This document shows, piece by piece, positions 1 to 12,694 of a stretch of 64,000 bases of DNA (its first letter is position 1; each line of letters opens with the position of its first letter). The translations under genes and the position numbers were made by a program. The DNA is from Lichenostomus cassidix (taxonomy: Eukaryota > Chordata > Aves > Passeriformes > Meliphagidae), in contig CM039195.1 in NCBI GenBank assembly GCA_008360975.2, positions 15,367,010-15,431,009 on the forward strand, written 5' to 3'. The notes below the pieces were generated by a model that had not been told where the DNA came from, searched no databases, and was given only the letters and a program-made list of their open reading frames with translations.

Positions 1-714
1 CGTCAACGAGCGCTGAGGGCTCTGCTTGCGCAGCCAGGACGTGCACAGGGCCTTCTCCTGGAAGCGAGTGTTCATTACAGAGTGACATCAGGCTCATTTG
101 ACAAGAGCTCTTCCACCAAGACACACCGACTGACTTTAATTAGAACTTACATCCTTTAATTATTTCTTAATTTAATTCCAGATGAGCCCTGCCTTCTGGG
201 TCCTATATCAGGCTGACCATTTGGTTGTTAACTAGGTCATCCTTACGGCTGGGTGGGAATGTCGGGGGGAAGGAGACATTTCCATCTGGATGTGGCAGCC
301 TGAACTTTGCTCAAAACAAGCAGCAGAGCCCCAAAACCTCTCCCCAACTTTAGGTATATGTTGGCTGTGCTGGCTGGTTGGTGCTATTTAGCCTCATTCA
401 ATGTTAGCATGGATGCTAATGACTTAGGAGAGCTTCATCTCTCCTAGGAATTACTTTACTCATGTTTTTTTCCCAAACACGGAAAAAATATGGACTATGT
501 TTTCCTTTTCTGCATCATTTGAGCAGCCCTACAGGCTGCTTTAACTTAGCCCCAGTGCTCCTTAAAACCAGACCTATTGCTAGACTTTGGCTCCCAATTG
601 CAGATCTTCCACATCCAGCCATGCATTTTCCCCTTCTTTAGTTTCCCTAATCATTTTCCTATATATTGTAATTTTTCATTTGTACTGACCACTCTATTCT
701 GCACTCCATGGCAG

Positions 715-762
715 GAGGTTGGAGCTAGATGGAACCCAAACTCTTCCATGATTCCATGATTT
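715..762 (+). mobile_element. Possible CR1 extreme 3' end
   Basis: GGAACCCAAACTCTTCCATG followed by ATTCCATGAT resembles the CR1 end, which finishes in repeated ATTCTATGAT units. It is short and diverged. Confidence 0.35.
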
Positions 763-1338
763 TACTGCTGGCTTTGTGAGTCTCCCAGTGTGCGACTCAC
801 AAACCCAATTCCCTGCTAACAAATTATTTCTGATCCATTGGGAACATGCATTTAAGACTGAGCTCCTGCAGTCCCGTGCTGGCTCAAGGTATGATGTGCT
901 GTGCCTTGTCCCAGTCCCTGGTGAGAAGGTAAATAGTGTTTATTCAAGCACTGACTGCTAAAATATCTGTAATTCCAAAGAAAAAGTTATAATGGGGTGT
1001 ATTATAAGTGTGCAGTGCCCTCCTCTTCACTCCCTGCCGCCCTCCCACGCAGGAACTGCTGATCACATACAGCAGCGCAGCAGTTCTAGGAGTGTTGAGT
1101 GCATTCAGTTTCTGCTTGTGAGGGAAAATTTCCCGCTCTTCATTCTCCTTTCTCCACCTTGACACTGCCTCACATCATCTCAAGAGCTTTGCCCCTCAGC
1201 ATAGCACGAGCAGGTCTCTGATACAGTTTCCTGGAACAGCCACAGATTAATCTGGGTTTTTATTCAAATACCACTGTGGTATTTTCTATCCATGCTCCCA
1301 CCTGCAGTGCAAGATTGACAGCTGAGCCATGGAGCTGG

Positions 1339-1518
1339 AGAATCACACACGGGTTTGGGTTGGAAGGGACCTTGAAGATCATCTAGTTCTAACCCCCTGC
1401 CATGGCAGGGACACCTTCCACTACCCCACATTGCTCCAAGCCCCATCCAACTGGCCTTGGGCACTTCCAGGGATGCGCCAGCCACAGCGTCTCTGAGCAA
1501 CCTGTGCCAGGGCCTGGA
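1339..1518 (-). mobile_element. CR1 LINE 3' fragment
   Basis: The + strand reads GGGTTTGGGTTGGAAGGGAC, then CCCCCTGCCATGG, then CCAGCCACAGCGTCTCTGAG: the reverse complement of the CR1 3' end. It overlaps several spurious open frames. Confidence 0.9.
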
Positions 1519-2522
1519 ACAATGAATAATGGTATTTACACCTAATTAAAGACTTGACTGAACCCAGCTGTGAACAGCCCAGGCAGGCTGACTTCAGGCA
1601 GACTTTGGGGCATTTTACTGAGGGATTGTGGGAGATTGGCTCGACCCCCAGCTGCAGGAAAACATCACCTTGTCCCACAGTACATGGAAATGTGTGCGGT
1701 GATTTGATGAAATGGGCTGGAGAAGGAGAGGAAAGGAACCCTAGGAACTGCAAATTCCCATGTCTACATTTGAAATAGAAAAGCCTTCCCAACAAATGCT
1801 TCAAGAAAACCTCTGGAGCTGACAGTTCTCAAGCAAGGGCTTTTGGAGGTTTTCCTTTGCATTTTGAGATAGGAAGGAAAAAGCACCCAGGGAGAGAAAG
1901 CTCAGCTGAACTCATTCTCCCTTCGAATGTCAGATGTGCTTTGTTTTCCAGAAGTGCTTATTATTCATGCAGTGTCTCACCAGGCAGCTGGAATACAGCA
2001 CCAGTGTGGGGCTGGTCCCGGTGTGGGCTCTGCCACTAAGCTGTGCCATGGTTTTTCCCTCTTCATGGGATATCCTACCAGAGCCAGCAGTGGTGCCTGC
2101 CTTTGGCACCACTGCTGGGGGTGGTTGGGTCATCTTTTCCCCACTGCATTTCTCTTTTGTCCCTCTTTGGATCCAAGGTTTTGTCCTGGATTCTAGGCCA
2201 CCATCTGGCAGATATGGTGGCTTAGTTTTGCTTGTCCTGAGGGTGCTCCCAGCAGTGATGCTCCTGAAGGAGGCACAGCACAAAGGCTGCTGTGTCCAGG
2301 TGTGTCCAGGCAGCCCCTCAACCTGCAGGCAGAATCTTCACTGCCTGCCTTGGGTCTCAGTGGTGCCAGATCCCTACTGAGCAATTTGTCCACTTGGCTT
2401 TGCCATTTCCATCCCAATTGAATGGTTCTGAGAAGGAGGACTCTGCTTCTGGGCTTTTATCAGGCTTCTGTGTTCCCTTACCTGCCCTCCACTGGAGAGT
2501 GTTGCTGAAAACTCTGGTGTGA

Positions 2523-2606
2523 ACCAGAAACCAGTCTCAGACTCCCAACCAGTTTCTAGTCACCTCAGACTGTTTTCTAGCCATCCCAGACTGGTTTCTC
2601 ACCATC
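2523..2606. repeat. Degenerate tandem repeat
   Basis: Units of about 20-28 bases sharing AGACTGGTTTCT or close variants occur four times (CCAGTCTCAGACTCCCAACC, AGTTTCTAGTCACCTCAGAC, TGTTTTCTAGCCATCCCAGA and CTGGTTTCTCACCATC). Confidence 0.6.
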
Positions 2607-3959
2607 TTGGCTTTGCTGCTGTAAATCAATGGCTTCATGAGCCATGAAGCTGATCTTTGGCTGGGAGGAGGAGTTTGGCTGCTGCTGAAGACATTGGTCC
2701 TGCTTCATTGGGAGTGTCCTGTGAAGTCAATCCCACCTTTCTTTGGGATTTTGTTGGCTGGCTGGAGCCCCCATTGCTGTCCCCAGGAGGGAGCACATGC
2801 ATCCCAGCATGCTTTGCTGTGCCCAGCGTGATGATCGCACCTTCTCCCAGCAGAGCAGAGTGTGACCCTGGGGGATCTCCTGTCCCAAGGGGACACTGGA
2901 GGGGGTGTCAGCCACAGCGAATGAGAAACTGTCAATATTTGTACACAAAGGCCACGCTGAAATCCCTGTCCCAGTCCAGACATCAGAGGTGTCAGTTTTG
3001 ATTTCCCAGACACAGAGAGAGCCCTTTCAGCCTCAGCCTGCTCAGACACTGCAGCTTTAATGTCCAAGCACCCAGCGTGTTTCCACTCCCCTGAAATGCA
3101 TCAATCAGGTCTCGGTGAGGCTCTGAAAGAGCCAGTTTGTTAAACAAACACACTTAGTGTAAAAAGTTTATTCCAGTTAATTGGGACTTCATTGCAATGG
3201 AAACAAATTACCCAGCTGTCATCTGCCAAGGCAAACAGCAGCAGGGGAGCGGGGGTCCTGGCCAGGCGGGAGACAAACAGCCATCTCAGGCAACCTTATT
3301 TATGGCCTTTTTATATATTTATGTATTTATTTGGACATTCCTGAGCTGGAGAGCTGGGCTAGTGCCGAGTTGTGTGCCCCAGCACTTGCACAGTGCAGGT
3401 TATCTGCCTGTGGGGCTCCTGGGCAGAGAGCTGGCACTGGCCCGGGTGGGTACTACTGTGGGGACCCCCGGGCTGGGGTCTGTGTCCCTGGGTGGATGCC
3501 GAGGGCTCTAGCTTCACAAGAGGAGGAGAGGGGATGCTGGATGGGAATGTCAGGGTGAGCTGCTGGTCCCTCGAGGTTGGGGATATGAGGGGTGTGGGGG
3601 TCCCTGCAGGGAGCAGTGGGGCAGGGAGGCATACGAGAGGGCAGGGGCTGGTGGCCACTGGGAACCTTGCCCCCGTGCTTCCATAGTTCCTTGCCCTCGC
3701 AGGGGTGGCCTGTGTCGGCATTGACCCCCCCATGCGAGTCCCCGTCCCCACTTCTAGTCCTGTTCTCCCCTCCCAGCCCAGGGAATTAATTACCTTTTTG
3801 TCGGCAGAGTCGGGAGCACTGGGAGGCTCCCACTCATTCCCAGCTCATTTCATTTAACAAACGCCCTGTCAACACCCTTTTTTGCCTCCTAGAGTTTTCA
3901 TCGCAAACGAGGAAGCAAGGAGCTGGGATGGGGGTCCAGGCAGCCGGGAGGCAGACAGG

Positions 3960-4110
3960 GAGCAGAGCTCGGAGGAGCCGCGGGCCGTGCAGCTCCCATC
4001 GGAGCACCCCGGGAGCCGGGCAGGATGGAGTTGGATCCCACAGCCGGCGCGGAAGTAACAGATAAAGCCGCGGGATTAGCAGCGTGTATCGTGTCAGGGC
4101 AGCAGCATCC
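3960..4110. promoter_or_regulatory. CpG-rich patch with GATA and OTX-type motifs
   Basis: About 14 CpGs in 150 bases. It contains AACAGATAAAG (GATA-factor type) followed 10 bases on by GGGATTAG (OTX/CRX type). Whether it is a promoter or an enhancer cannot be told. Confidence 0.3.
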
Positions 4111-7100
4111 CCTTCCTGCAGCATTTGTCACACAAGCTGAGCCGGGCTGGGGGAGGCAAGGGCAAGTCATCGAATTACCTCCTCCCCTGCTCCTGTCCCT
4201 GCTCCCGGGTGGCCTGTCCTTGCCCCGTGTCCCTCCATCTCTGCCCTTTGGATCCAGGAGGGCTATGCCATGGCTGGGGTGGGCACAGACAGAGAATGTT
4301 GTCCCAGACCATGGACAGGTGCAACCCTCCATGGCACATCTCTGCTTGGCTGTGGACGTGGCACCCCGTTGTAGACTGCAGCATGGGGGGTTGGGATGGC
4401 ATGAGCATGGGGGGCTCTCCCAATCCCCCTTGGGATGTATTCTTCCCTGCTGGCCCTGAGGATGTGGAGGACAGGAGCAGGTCTCTGCCCATGTGCTGGG
4501 ACCTTCCAGCAGTCTGGGAATTCTCTTGTGTGCCTGATGAACAATCCCAGGGCTCTTCCACCCTTCTCACTTAGCACAGCCACATCCAGGCCAGATTCTT
4601 CTGGTCCTGTGAAGTCATAAAATTCCTATTTGAATTTTACATTGCGATTGAGCCTTTTAATCCACTTTCCAACAGTGTTTCTGTCACCTTACAGTTATTG
4701 AGATCATCGTGGTCTGCACTCTGAGGTTTGTGATGGCACATGTTCAGGGGTGGAAGGCCTGATTGGCATATGCATCCTTCGAGGGGTCTGGGAGGGGGCA
4801 AATAGCAGAGTGAAGCACTGATAGATACAGAGATGAGTCCTGAGATCAGACTGATCTTGCCCTGAGGGATGTGGAAAAGATGGTGACCAGAACTGGAAAG
4901 GACACCAGATTTTGCTCCACTTCTGGAGCTTGGAATGGAGTGGAGGAGGGATTGGAGAGTTTGGCTCAGGCACCTTGGCTCCTTGGAGTCAGTTGGCCCA
5001 TCTTGAGAGGCAATCTGAAAACACAAAGATAAGAAACAACAGGGAAGCAGTGCCACGTTTCCCTGCAGAAGAGCTGGTGTCTGTTGGAGGCAGTCAGAGG
5101 CAGTGATGAATGCCCCCTCAGTCCCACATTCCTGTGCCCCCACTCTCTGCAGGATTCTGGGTGGGCAGAGTTGGGGCGCAGGGTGCCAGGCATCTCCCTC
5201 CTCCACCTGGCAACCCTCTATTATGAGGGATTTTAGCCTTCTGTTTCTAGATTGATTTGTTGTCGGTGGTTATTTTTAGCTCCTCCAGTGCCTTGCAGAT
5301 TCTTCGAGGGATTCTTTCTTTGCCTCTCCCTCCCACAGGTTTGTTTGCAATGGAGCTGCATTGATTTGAGCCACAAGCAAGAGGTTCCAGTGCTGGCAGG
5401 GGCTGTGTTGCCGTGCTCAGGGAGCAGATTTCTCTCTGTGATTTAACTCAGCTTGATGTGTCCATGGGGTACTTCCCAGTGCTGAGGAAGGAGCATCGCT
5501 CCCCACTGCAGCTGCTAGTGTGGATGCTGTGTGGTCCCCATCCCAAATCACTGCCAGGGCACACTGGGTGCCTCTTGTCCCCTTGCTCCTTGCAGCACTG
5601 CCCTCCCCAAGAGTTATCTCTTTTCACTACCTGGGAAAGAAATTCAGCATCACCGTATGTTGAAACAAACCCCAGGGTCCTCCCGCAGCTCTGCAGCCAG
5701 GCTGGATGGAAATTTTTCAGTGTTTTTTAAAGCCCAGCACAAAGTAATTCAAAACAAATTGTGAGTATATTTTGGACTTTGGCAGAGCTGTCGTTGTCGC
5801 CTTGCTTCGCCCGCTGGCTGTCCCAGACAAGGGCTCACTTTGAGTGTAGCCTGCTGCTGAGCAGGGGGGCAATGTTTGCATTCCTAATTTAGAGCATCCA
5901 TCCCACCCGGGTCCAGCCCCATCTCCCGCTGAGCCCAGCGCAGCGGGCAGCCCAGGGCTTACCTATCACCACCAGCTCCTGGGCTGCGCTCATGTTCCCT
6001 AGAAAATGTGACTCTCTTTGGACTCAGCTGCTTCCGCTCACCCTGGGTTAGCGCTTGGTGGGGGATGTGTGAAGGTACAGTTTGTGCTCTGTTTTTTCCA
6101 GGATTTTTGTTATTTTGTGGAGGAGAGTGAGCTGTGCTTGTTTTTAAACACCTTAAGTATAGGTTTGCTGTTTTTCCTGGGGAGAGGCAGCAGTGGGAGG
6201 TCCCATTCAGGTATGGCTTTGGTGGTGGCAGGTCCGTCACATCCAGGGAAGTGTTTTTCTGGAGCACTGATCTCCACAGGCTGCTCTTAGCTGGGAGATG
6301 AGCACATGCTGAAGTGTTTGGTTGGACTTGCTCCTGCAAAAGCAGTCCCTGCAGTGGCTGAGATGAAGTCTGAAAACCACTCAAGTGTTCAGGCAAACCA
6401 TTCAAGTAAGCCTGAAAGCCACTTGCAAGGCCACAAACATCATGGTGTGGCAGCTCCTCTTCCTCTCTATGGATTAACCAGCTCCAAGGAGGTGTGAGGA
6501 GAGAGGTCACCAGGGCCATTCATCCCCAAGGAATGTGCTGAAGGAAAAGACAGGGATCTGTGCCTTCAGTTGTGCTCTTAATGGCTTGCAAAGCCCTGGT
6601 TCAGCTATCACCCAACTGCTTTCCAGCAGGATCGGATGGTGACAGGCTGAAATCATACCCAGAATTAGCAGAGGGCCTTGGGATACCTCTGTGATGAGCC
6701 TAATGTCAGACTCTGCTTTAATGGAGCAACCTGGTGCTGGAGATAAAAGGTTTGGAATGTGGACCCAGAATCCACAGTGACCGTTCTCCTCTCTTGGCTG
6801 TGTTCCTTGGGGTTGAACTGCAGCTTTTCTAGGATTGAAGTTGTCATTCAGGTTTTCCTGATCTTTAATTTTATAATGTTCATTAGCACAGTTCCTATCA
6901 AAGAACAGCATGTTCCCTCCCTGTGCTCACTGTCTCCCCGGTAATAACCCTTTGCTGCTTTGGTTCTTTTGGAAAATAGACAGAAGCTTTGGGAACAACT
7001 CCTGGTATAATGGACAGACGTCAGCATTGTCAGTCAGATCTGAAAAGCGACATTAATTCAAAGGGAAATGACTGCAGAAGGCCCAGGGTATGTATTGGGG

Positions 7101-9634
7101 AGCATTGAGCCAACCTGTCTCAAACCATGGCACTGCCTATGTGTTCCTCCAGCTTCTGAGAGGTGATCTGAACCCAGATGGCTGCTTTCCCTTTCAGGAA
7201 TGGCGTGTAACAGCAGCCTCCTGCTCCTCCCTTCTCTCCTTGGGTTCTGCTTGGACGATGTCCACTGATGAAGTTCATGGTGCAATGAAAAGGCTGTATC
7301 AGTGTTGGACAGTGCAGGAGACGACCTGAGGAGCAAGAGGCAGGTGTTGGAGGCACATGCTGTGCTTTGGCTGGGCTTGGCTGGGAGGCAGTCCTGGTTT
7401 CTGAGCATCTGCTCTGCTTCTGAAGCCCCCAGTACCTTCCTCTGTTGGGTTTTATCAGAGCTGAGGAATGCATTAAGGGCTCCAAACTGGGCTTTGAAGT
7501 GAGCAGGCACAATCATTGCAAGAGCACAGGGCACACAACCTGCCTTGGGAGAGATGGAGCAGGTGCTGGCATTGCACCCTGGATACTCAGCCCAGTCCCA
7601 GGGTCTGTGGGTATTTACTGGAGGTTGTGACCCCCAGAACAGGGAAATGGCTGCACCCACTGGGTGGTTTCGGTCAATCTGGATTTAGTTCCAGGGGAGG
7701 TCAGAATTGCTCTGTGAGTTTGGCAGTCAAGGGAAAGGAAGCAAGAGGCACCAGCATGATGTCCTAAATCTTGGTAAGTCTCCAGCTTATGTATTGTGGC
7801 CTTGACCATTTCAGGGTGCCCTTTCTACTGCCTGTGAAGGCACAGCTGGCCCAGAAACATTCCAGCCACTCTTTTCCTCCAGAGCAGAGGGCTCAGCTCT
7901 GCAAAACTGATGTGTCTTTCTGCAGAACCTCAGAAACTCAGCTCTGGGCTGCAACACCCTGTGGACCTGCTGCCTCGTCACACCTGACTGGTGCTGAGGA
8001 GTTGAGCTCTAGGGGATGGGGGATATTAAAAGTTAATGGGGAAACTGAGGCATAGAGGTTTTAGCTCACAGGCAAGGCCATGCTGCCCACACTGGTGTCC
8101 TTGGATTTTCACAGTGCCAGACAAAAGCCACTGCGATGTGCCCTCCCACAGCCTGACCTGGAGGAGGACCCATGCCCATGCTCGGAACCCGACAGGGACC
8201 ACATATCTGACAGATCCCAGACAGGTTTCCAGGCCCAGAAAGGGCTTTGACCTGTCCCTCTTTACTCCTGCTGCAATGCATCCCTGTCCCCAGTCATCAA
8301 CACTTGGTATTTGCGTTGCCCTTCCCTGGATGCCTCTTGCTCTCCCTCACTGTGGTGCTGGAGTCCCTCATGCCCCAGGCGCCGAGGAGCTCTCCTCTCA
8401 CTTGGCTGCAGAAATGAGCTCAGCATCCCAGAAATTCAGGCTTTCGTGTGGAAGCCAATAGTCACACAACCTCCATCCAGAAACCATCATTATCGGCTGC
8501 TTGCTTTTTCTTGGTTTCTTTGAACTACAGCTCCCAGGATGCCTGAAGATATGCAGACAACCCGAAGACAGTGGTTTCCCATAAACTTTTGGGGTTTCAT
8601 GCTTTGCAAGCAGGAATGTTTTTATTGCGTCGCAAATCCCTTCAAGTCCCTCAAACCTCCGTGGCAGCCGCGGGGGCTGGAGCCGGCCGCGGGGAAGGCA
8701 CGCCAAGGGCTTTTCTCTCCTGCATGTTTCCCCTTCTTGCAAGAGGGACCTTTGTAACTCCCCGTCATGCCTTTTCAAGGGAAATTTTGGACTGGGAGGA
8801 AGTTTGAAGAAGCCATGGTTTGCCTCTAGGAATGTGTTTCCCATTTTCCTGGTCCCCATTATTTCAAGGGCTGCTAAGCAGCGTCCTGCATCCCCATGTG
8901 TATTGAATTGCCTTGGGCCAGGTGGGGAGAGGTTTCCACTGTAAAGGGAAGAACTGGGACACAGGGAAGAAAAAAGATGCAGATTCCTGCACCAGTGCAG
9001 TGAGTCCAACAGATTGGGGTTTAATTACTGACGTGCTCACAAGTCCTAAGGGAAAACCATAGAGGGACGTTTTTGTTTAGCAAGGACAGATGTGGTTGGA
9101 ACTGCAGCCTGGAGGTTCTCTACCTCCCAGCCCCCAGCCAGATCCACCCAGGGGACAGGGCACAAGTCTCACAGGTGGCCCCAGAGCTCTGCATCTTCCT
9201 GCTGCCCATCCAGGGACCAGGAGGTACTGGCAGTGTTGTAGGGTCTGTGGTGTGGGCCCACAGCTGTCCCTAATAACCACTTGCTCTCTGTAGGAGAGAG
9301 ACCACAGAGGACAGAATAGTGCTCTGGTAACACAGTGGCATTTTATGATGGTGTTCTCCTGACCATAAAAATACTTCAATGAGGTTTTCCTGTTTGGTGC
9401 TGGTGAACACCAGTGTTATATCTCATAATGAGGCATAGGCTATCTTCCCATTCTCCTTTTTCCCTTTGGTTGCCCAGGATTCTGCATAGGTTGGGATTTA
9501 ATCAGTCTTAATTTCTTTGATAGGTCTTTACCAGTTTGAGGAACTTTGTGAGTGAAACACAGAGGTACTGGGTTTCCTTGTGGGTCATCAAAATCCCCAG
9601 CTACCCAGATCTTGCAGAGCCATGGGTGTGTATG

Positions 9635-9830
9635 TCATGGGATCACAGAGTGGTTGGGGTTGGAAGACACCTCTGGAGATCATCTCATCCAACCCCTGCT
9701 AAAGCACAGTGTCACCCACAGTGGGTTGCACAGGATTGTGTCAATGTGTGTTTTTAATATATGTGGAGAAGTGGACTCTACCAACCCTCTGGGCAGCCTG
9801 TTCCAGTGCTCCATCACCCGAAGGGACGCA
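9635..9830 (-). mobile_element. CR1 LINE fragment, diverged subfamily
   Basis: The + strand has GATCACAGAGTGGTTGGGGT, GGAGATCATCTCATCCAACC and GGGCAGCCTGTTCCAGTGCT in order, a CR1 subfamily pattern different from the copy at 1339. Confidence 0.85.
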
Positions 9831-10099
9831 TCCTTGCCCTGCTTTGTGCCGTTCCTGAGCACTGAGGCCCATGGGTTGCGGAGGCATCCATTTCTAGGCA
9901 GTTGTCCTGGTGCCTCTGGGCTCATTCTCTGTCGCCCTTCTCCCATCCTTCCCCCTCCCTCCAGGCCCTTGCAAGCACACCTGGACACATCAGTGTGCCC
10001 AGGCACAGCTAGCTCCTGTCACCTGCCTGTCCCGACTGCGGGATGATGGCAGACAGCATGGTCTGCTGGAGGTGGGTGCCAGCCAGGAGCTGAAACCAT

Positions 10100-10290
10100 G
10101 GAGGCTCTGCGGTCGGCTCGCCTTAACCACATCACTCCTCTCCACTCTTGGAAAGGCCCGGCCGCCTGGCAGCCCAGAATAACAAGCTTTTCCATTCCTG
10201 CGCGCAGCGTGGGACGCGGGGCCATGGAAAACAAGAGGCTGCTCCAGCGCCAGGGCTGCACACAGACTAAACAACGGCACATCCCCCGGG
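10100..10290. promoter_or_regulatory. CpG-rich patch with a strong-context ATG
   Basis: CpGs cluster around GCGCGCAGCGTGGGACGCGG, followed by GCCATGG (10223-10229), an ideal Kozak context. The frame stays open to a GTGAGT donor-like site at 10410. It is a possible upstream exon or promoter, but no protein similarity was recognised. Confidence 0.25.
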
Positions 10291-10987
10291 GCGTTTGTCC
10301 CCTCACAGGGAGAGCAGGCTGCAGTCATAGAGCTGGGGTGGCTGGGGACGGCACGGTGGGAATGCCAGCATGGCGTGCTGCTGCCTCACCATGTGTGGGC
10401 TCAGCTGGGGTGAGTGGAGCAAGATGAAGGTCCCAGGAGGATTGAGCCCCTCCAGGAACCTCCTCACCCATCCCTGCTGATTGCACATGAACAAAGAGAT
10501 CAGTTGGATTTTGTGCTTTCCTTTCTTTTCCCTGGTATCTTTTTAATTAGGATAAAAGCTGTAATTGGTAATGGGGGAATTCTGAAAACCTGGCCCCTGG
10601 CAAGACAGGAGCAATTCTGCACGTTCCTCTGCCTTGGCACACAGACAATCCATCACGCTCAAACAGCTCGCTTGGAAGAGCCCAAGATCTCAGTCCTGCT
10701 GCTCAGGAAGGAGTGATAGATATCTTCATTAAAAACAATCACAGAGGGAAATGATAGAATTCTTAAAAACAAGCAAAGTGATGGGGATTTTGCCCAAGGA
10801 AAGGAATTTTTGACTATTTTATTTTGTAGATTTTATTTATTTATTGTCTATATATGGATTGGGTTTGGGAGTTAAAGTAGATTGTGGTAATTTTGAGGGT
10901 GAAGCATGCTGGTATGTGCCAGTTATGAAATGGTGCTTGTCAGTGATCTGGTTCATGGTTGGGAGTCAGAAAAAGATCTTTACTTAT

Positions 10988-11640
10988 ATAGAATCACAGG
11001 ATCATGGAATAGTTTGCATTGAAAAGAACCTTAAATTTCATCTTGTTCCCATGGGCAGGGACACCTTCCGCTATTCCAGGTTGCTCCAAGCCCTGTCCAA
11101 CCTGGCCTTCGACACTTCCAGGGATCCAGGGGCAGCCACAGCTTCTCTGGGCACCCTATGCCTGTGCCTCCCCACCCTCCCGGGGAACAATTCCTTCCCA
11201 ATATCCCATCTATCCCTGCCCTCTCGCAGTGGGAAGCCATTCCCCCTTGTCCTGTCCGTCCATCCCTTGTCCCAAGTCCCTCTCTAGCTCTTCTGGAGCC
11301 CCTTTAGGCACTGGCAGGGGTCTAAGGTCTCCCTGGAGCTTCTCTTTTTTAGGTGAACACCCCCAGCTCTTCCAGCCTGGCTACAGAACAGAGAGGTTCC
11401 AGTCCTCGGATCATCTCCATGGATTCTCTCTAGCAGCTCCACATCCTCCTGCTGTTGTTCCCCGGGGCTGGAGGCAGCTCTGCAGGTGGGGTCTCACCTG
11501 AGGGGCAGAGGGGCAGAATTCACCCCTCCCCTGCTGCCCACGCTGGGGGCTCAGCCCCGCACAGGGAGTTCTGGGTGCTCACAGCCAGGGCATGGCCAGC
11601 TCTCGCCCAGCAGCACCGCCAAGTCCTCTTTTCCACTGTT
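10988..11640 (-). mobile_element. CR1 LINE fragment, long
   Basis: It runs from TAGAATCACAGGATCATGGA through CCATGGGCAGGGACACCTTC and the GGCACTGGCAGGGGTCTAAG block to AGCAGCACCGCCAAGTCCTC, about 650 bases of the element's 3' region in reverse orientation. Confidence 0.9.
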
Positions 11641-12059
11641 TTACAGCACCAAATGGTGACAACAGGATTTTAATGTGACAAGGTTGCAGGTATGCAGATG
11701 CCAGCATAAATATTGCTTAGAATCTGGAGAGAGAGGAAACTTTCTGATCATCTTACATGGTCTTCAGGATCCCACCTCTTTCAAGGTCCTGCCCCTCCTT
11801 TTCAGGCCACATTCATACCCATGGGCTCTCAGCAGAACATCCCGCTGCCTCCTTGCTGTGTCCACCCTTGGGATGCTTCCTGGCTCGTGCTCATGTGGGG
11901 ATGGGTTTCCAGCTGGAAGGTGTCTGCTCAGGGGAGGAGATGATACTGGTGCAGGTCCAGTCCCCCCAGTGACATGGGCATGCTGGGGTGCAGCTTGACT
12001 CACCAGGCTGTGGCACACGTGCCCAGCATCTCTGTCTCAGCACAGATGTTGGTCAGAGA

Positions 12060-12250
12060 GGGGACAGTTTTTATTGTCAAAATGCAAATGAATAGAATTA
12101 TTGTTTTGAGAGAGAATTTTTAGGGGAAGGACATGCAAATATACCTTCCATTCAGATTGTGCATTAGTATGAAAATGCAATATTTGAAACCAAAACAAAG
12201 GAACATTTTAATTTGGGACTCATCAGATGGTTCCTTCTGCTTGGATTAGC
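12060..12250. promoter_or_regulatory. AT-rich block with repeated octamer and SOX/TCF-like motifs
   Basis: It contains AAATGCAAATGA and ACATGCAAATAT (two ATGCAAAT octamers, POU-type), TTATTGTTTT (SOX-type) and AACAAAGG (SOX/TCF-type) in under 200 bases of unique sequence. Candidate conserved enhancer, inferred from motif density only. Confidence 0.3.
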
Positions 12251-12489
12251 ATCATATTCTTTGCATCAAATGCTCTAAGTTTAACAAAACTCTGGTTTTC
12301 AAAGAAAACAAAAAGATGTTCTAAAAATGCCAGCCATTTCCAGGGACTCTGGCTGCCTTCATCTGCCCTTAAGTGACTGGCCTGGTGCTAAACACTGGAC
12401 AGGCTGCTTTGTGGAATTCAAGTTGGATGTGTGGTTGGGTTCCCTCCTGGCTGCTGCTTTAATCTGGCTCCTAAATAGCTCAGAAAATA

Positions 12490-12694
12490 TTGGATATTAA
12501 GGGAAGTTTCTTCACTGGAAGGGTGCTCAGGCATTGGAAAAGGCTGCCCAGGGCAGTGGTGGAGTCACCATCCCTGGTAGGATTTAAAAATTGTGTGGAT
12601 GTTTCACTTGGGACCATGTGTTAGTGGTGGCCTTGGCAGTGCTGGGGGAATGGTGGTCTTAGAGGGCTTTTCCAACCTTCACAATTCCATGAAA
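12490..12694 (+). mobile_element. CR1 LINE 3' fragment, sense orientation
   Basis: AAGGCTGCCCAGGGCAGTGG, then TGGTGGCCTTGGCAGTGCTG and the ending TTTTCCAACCTTCACAATTC match a CR1 3' end on the + strand. Confidence 0.85.

Noticed and set aside
11019..11501. 160-codon + strand frame
   Set aside because: Lies wholly in the non-coding 3' part of a reverse-oriented CR1 copy.
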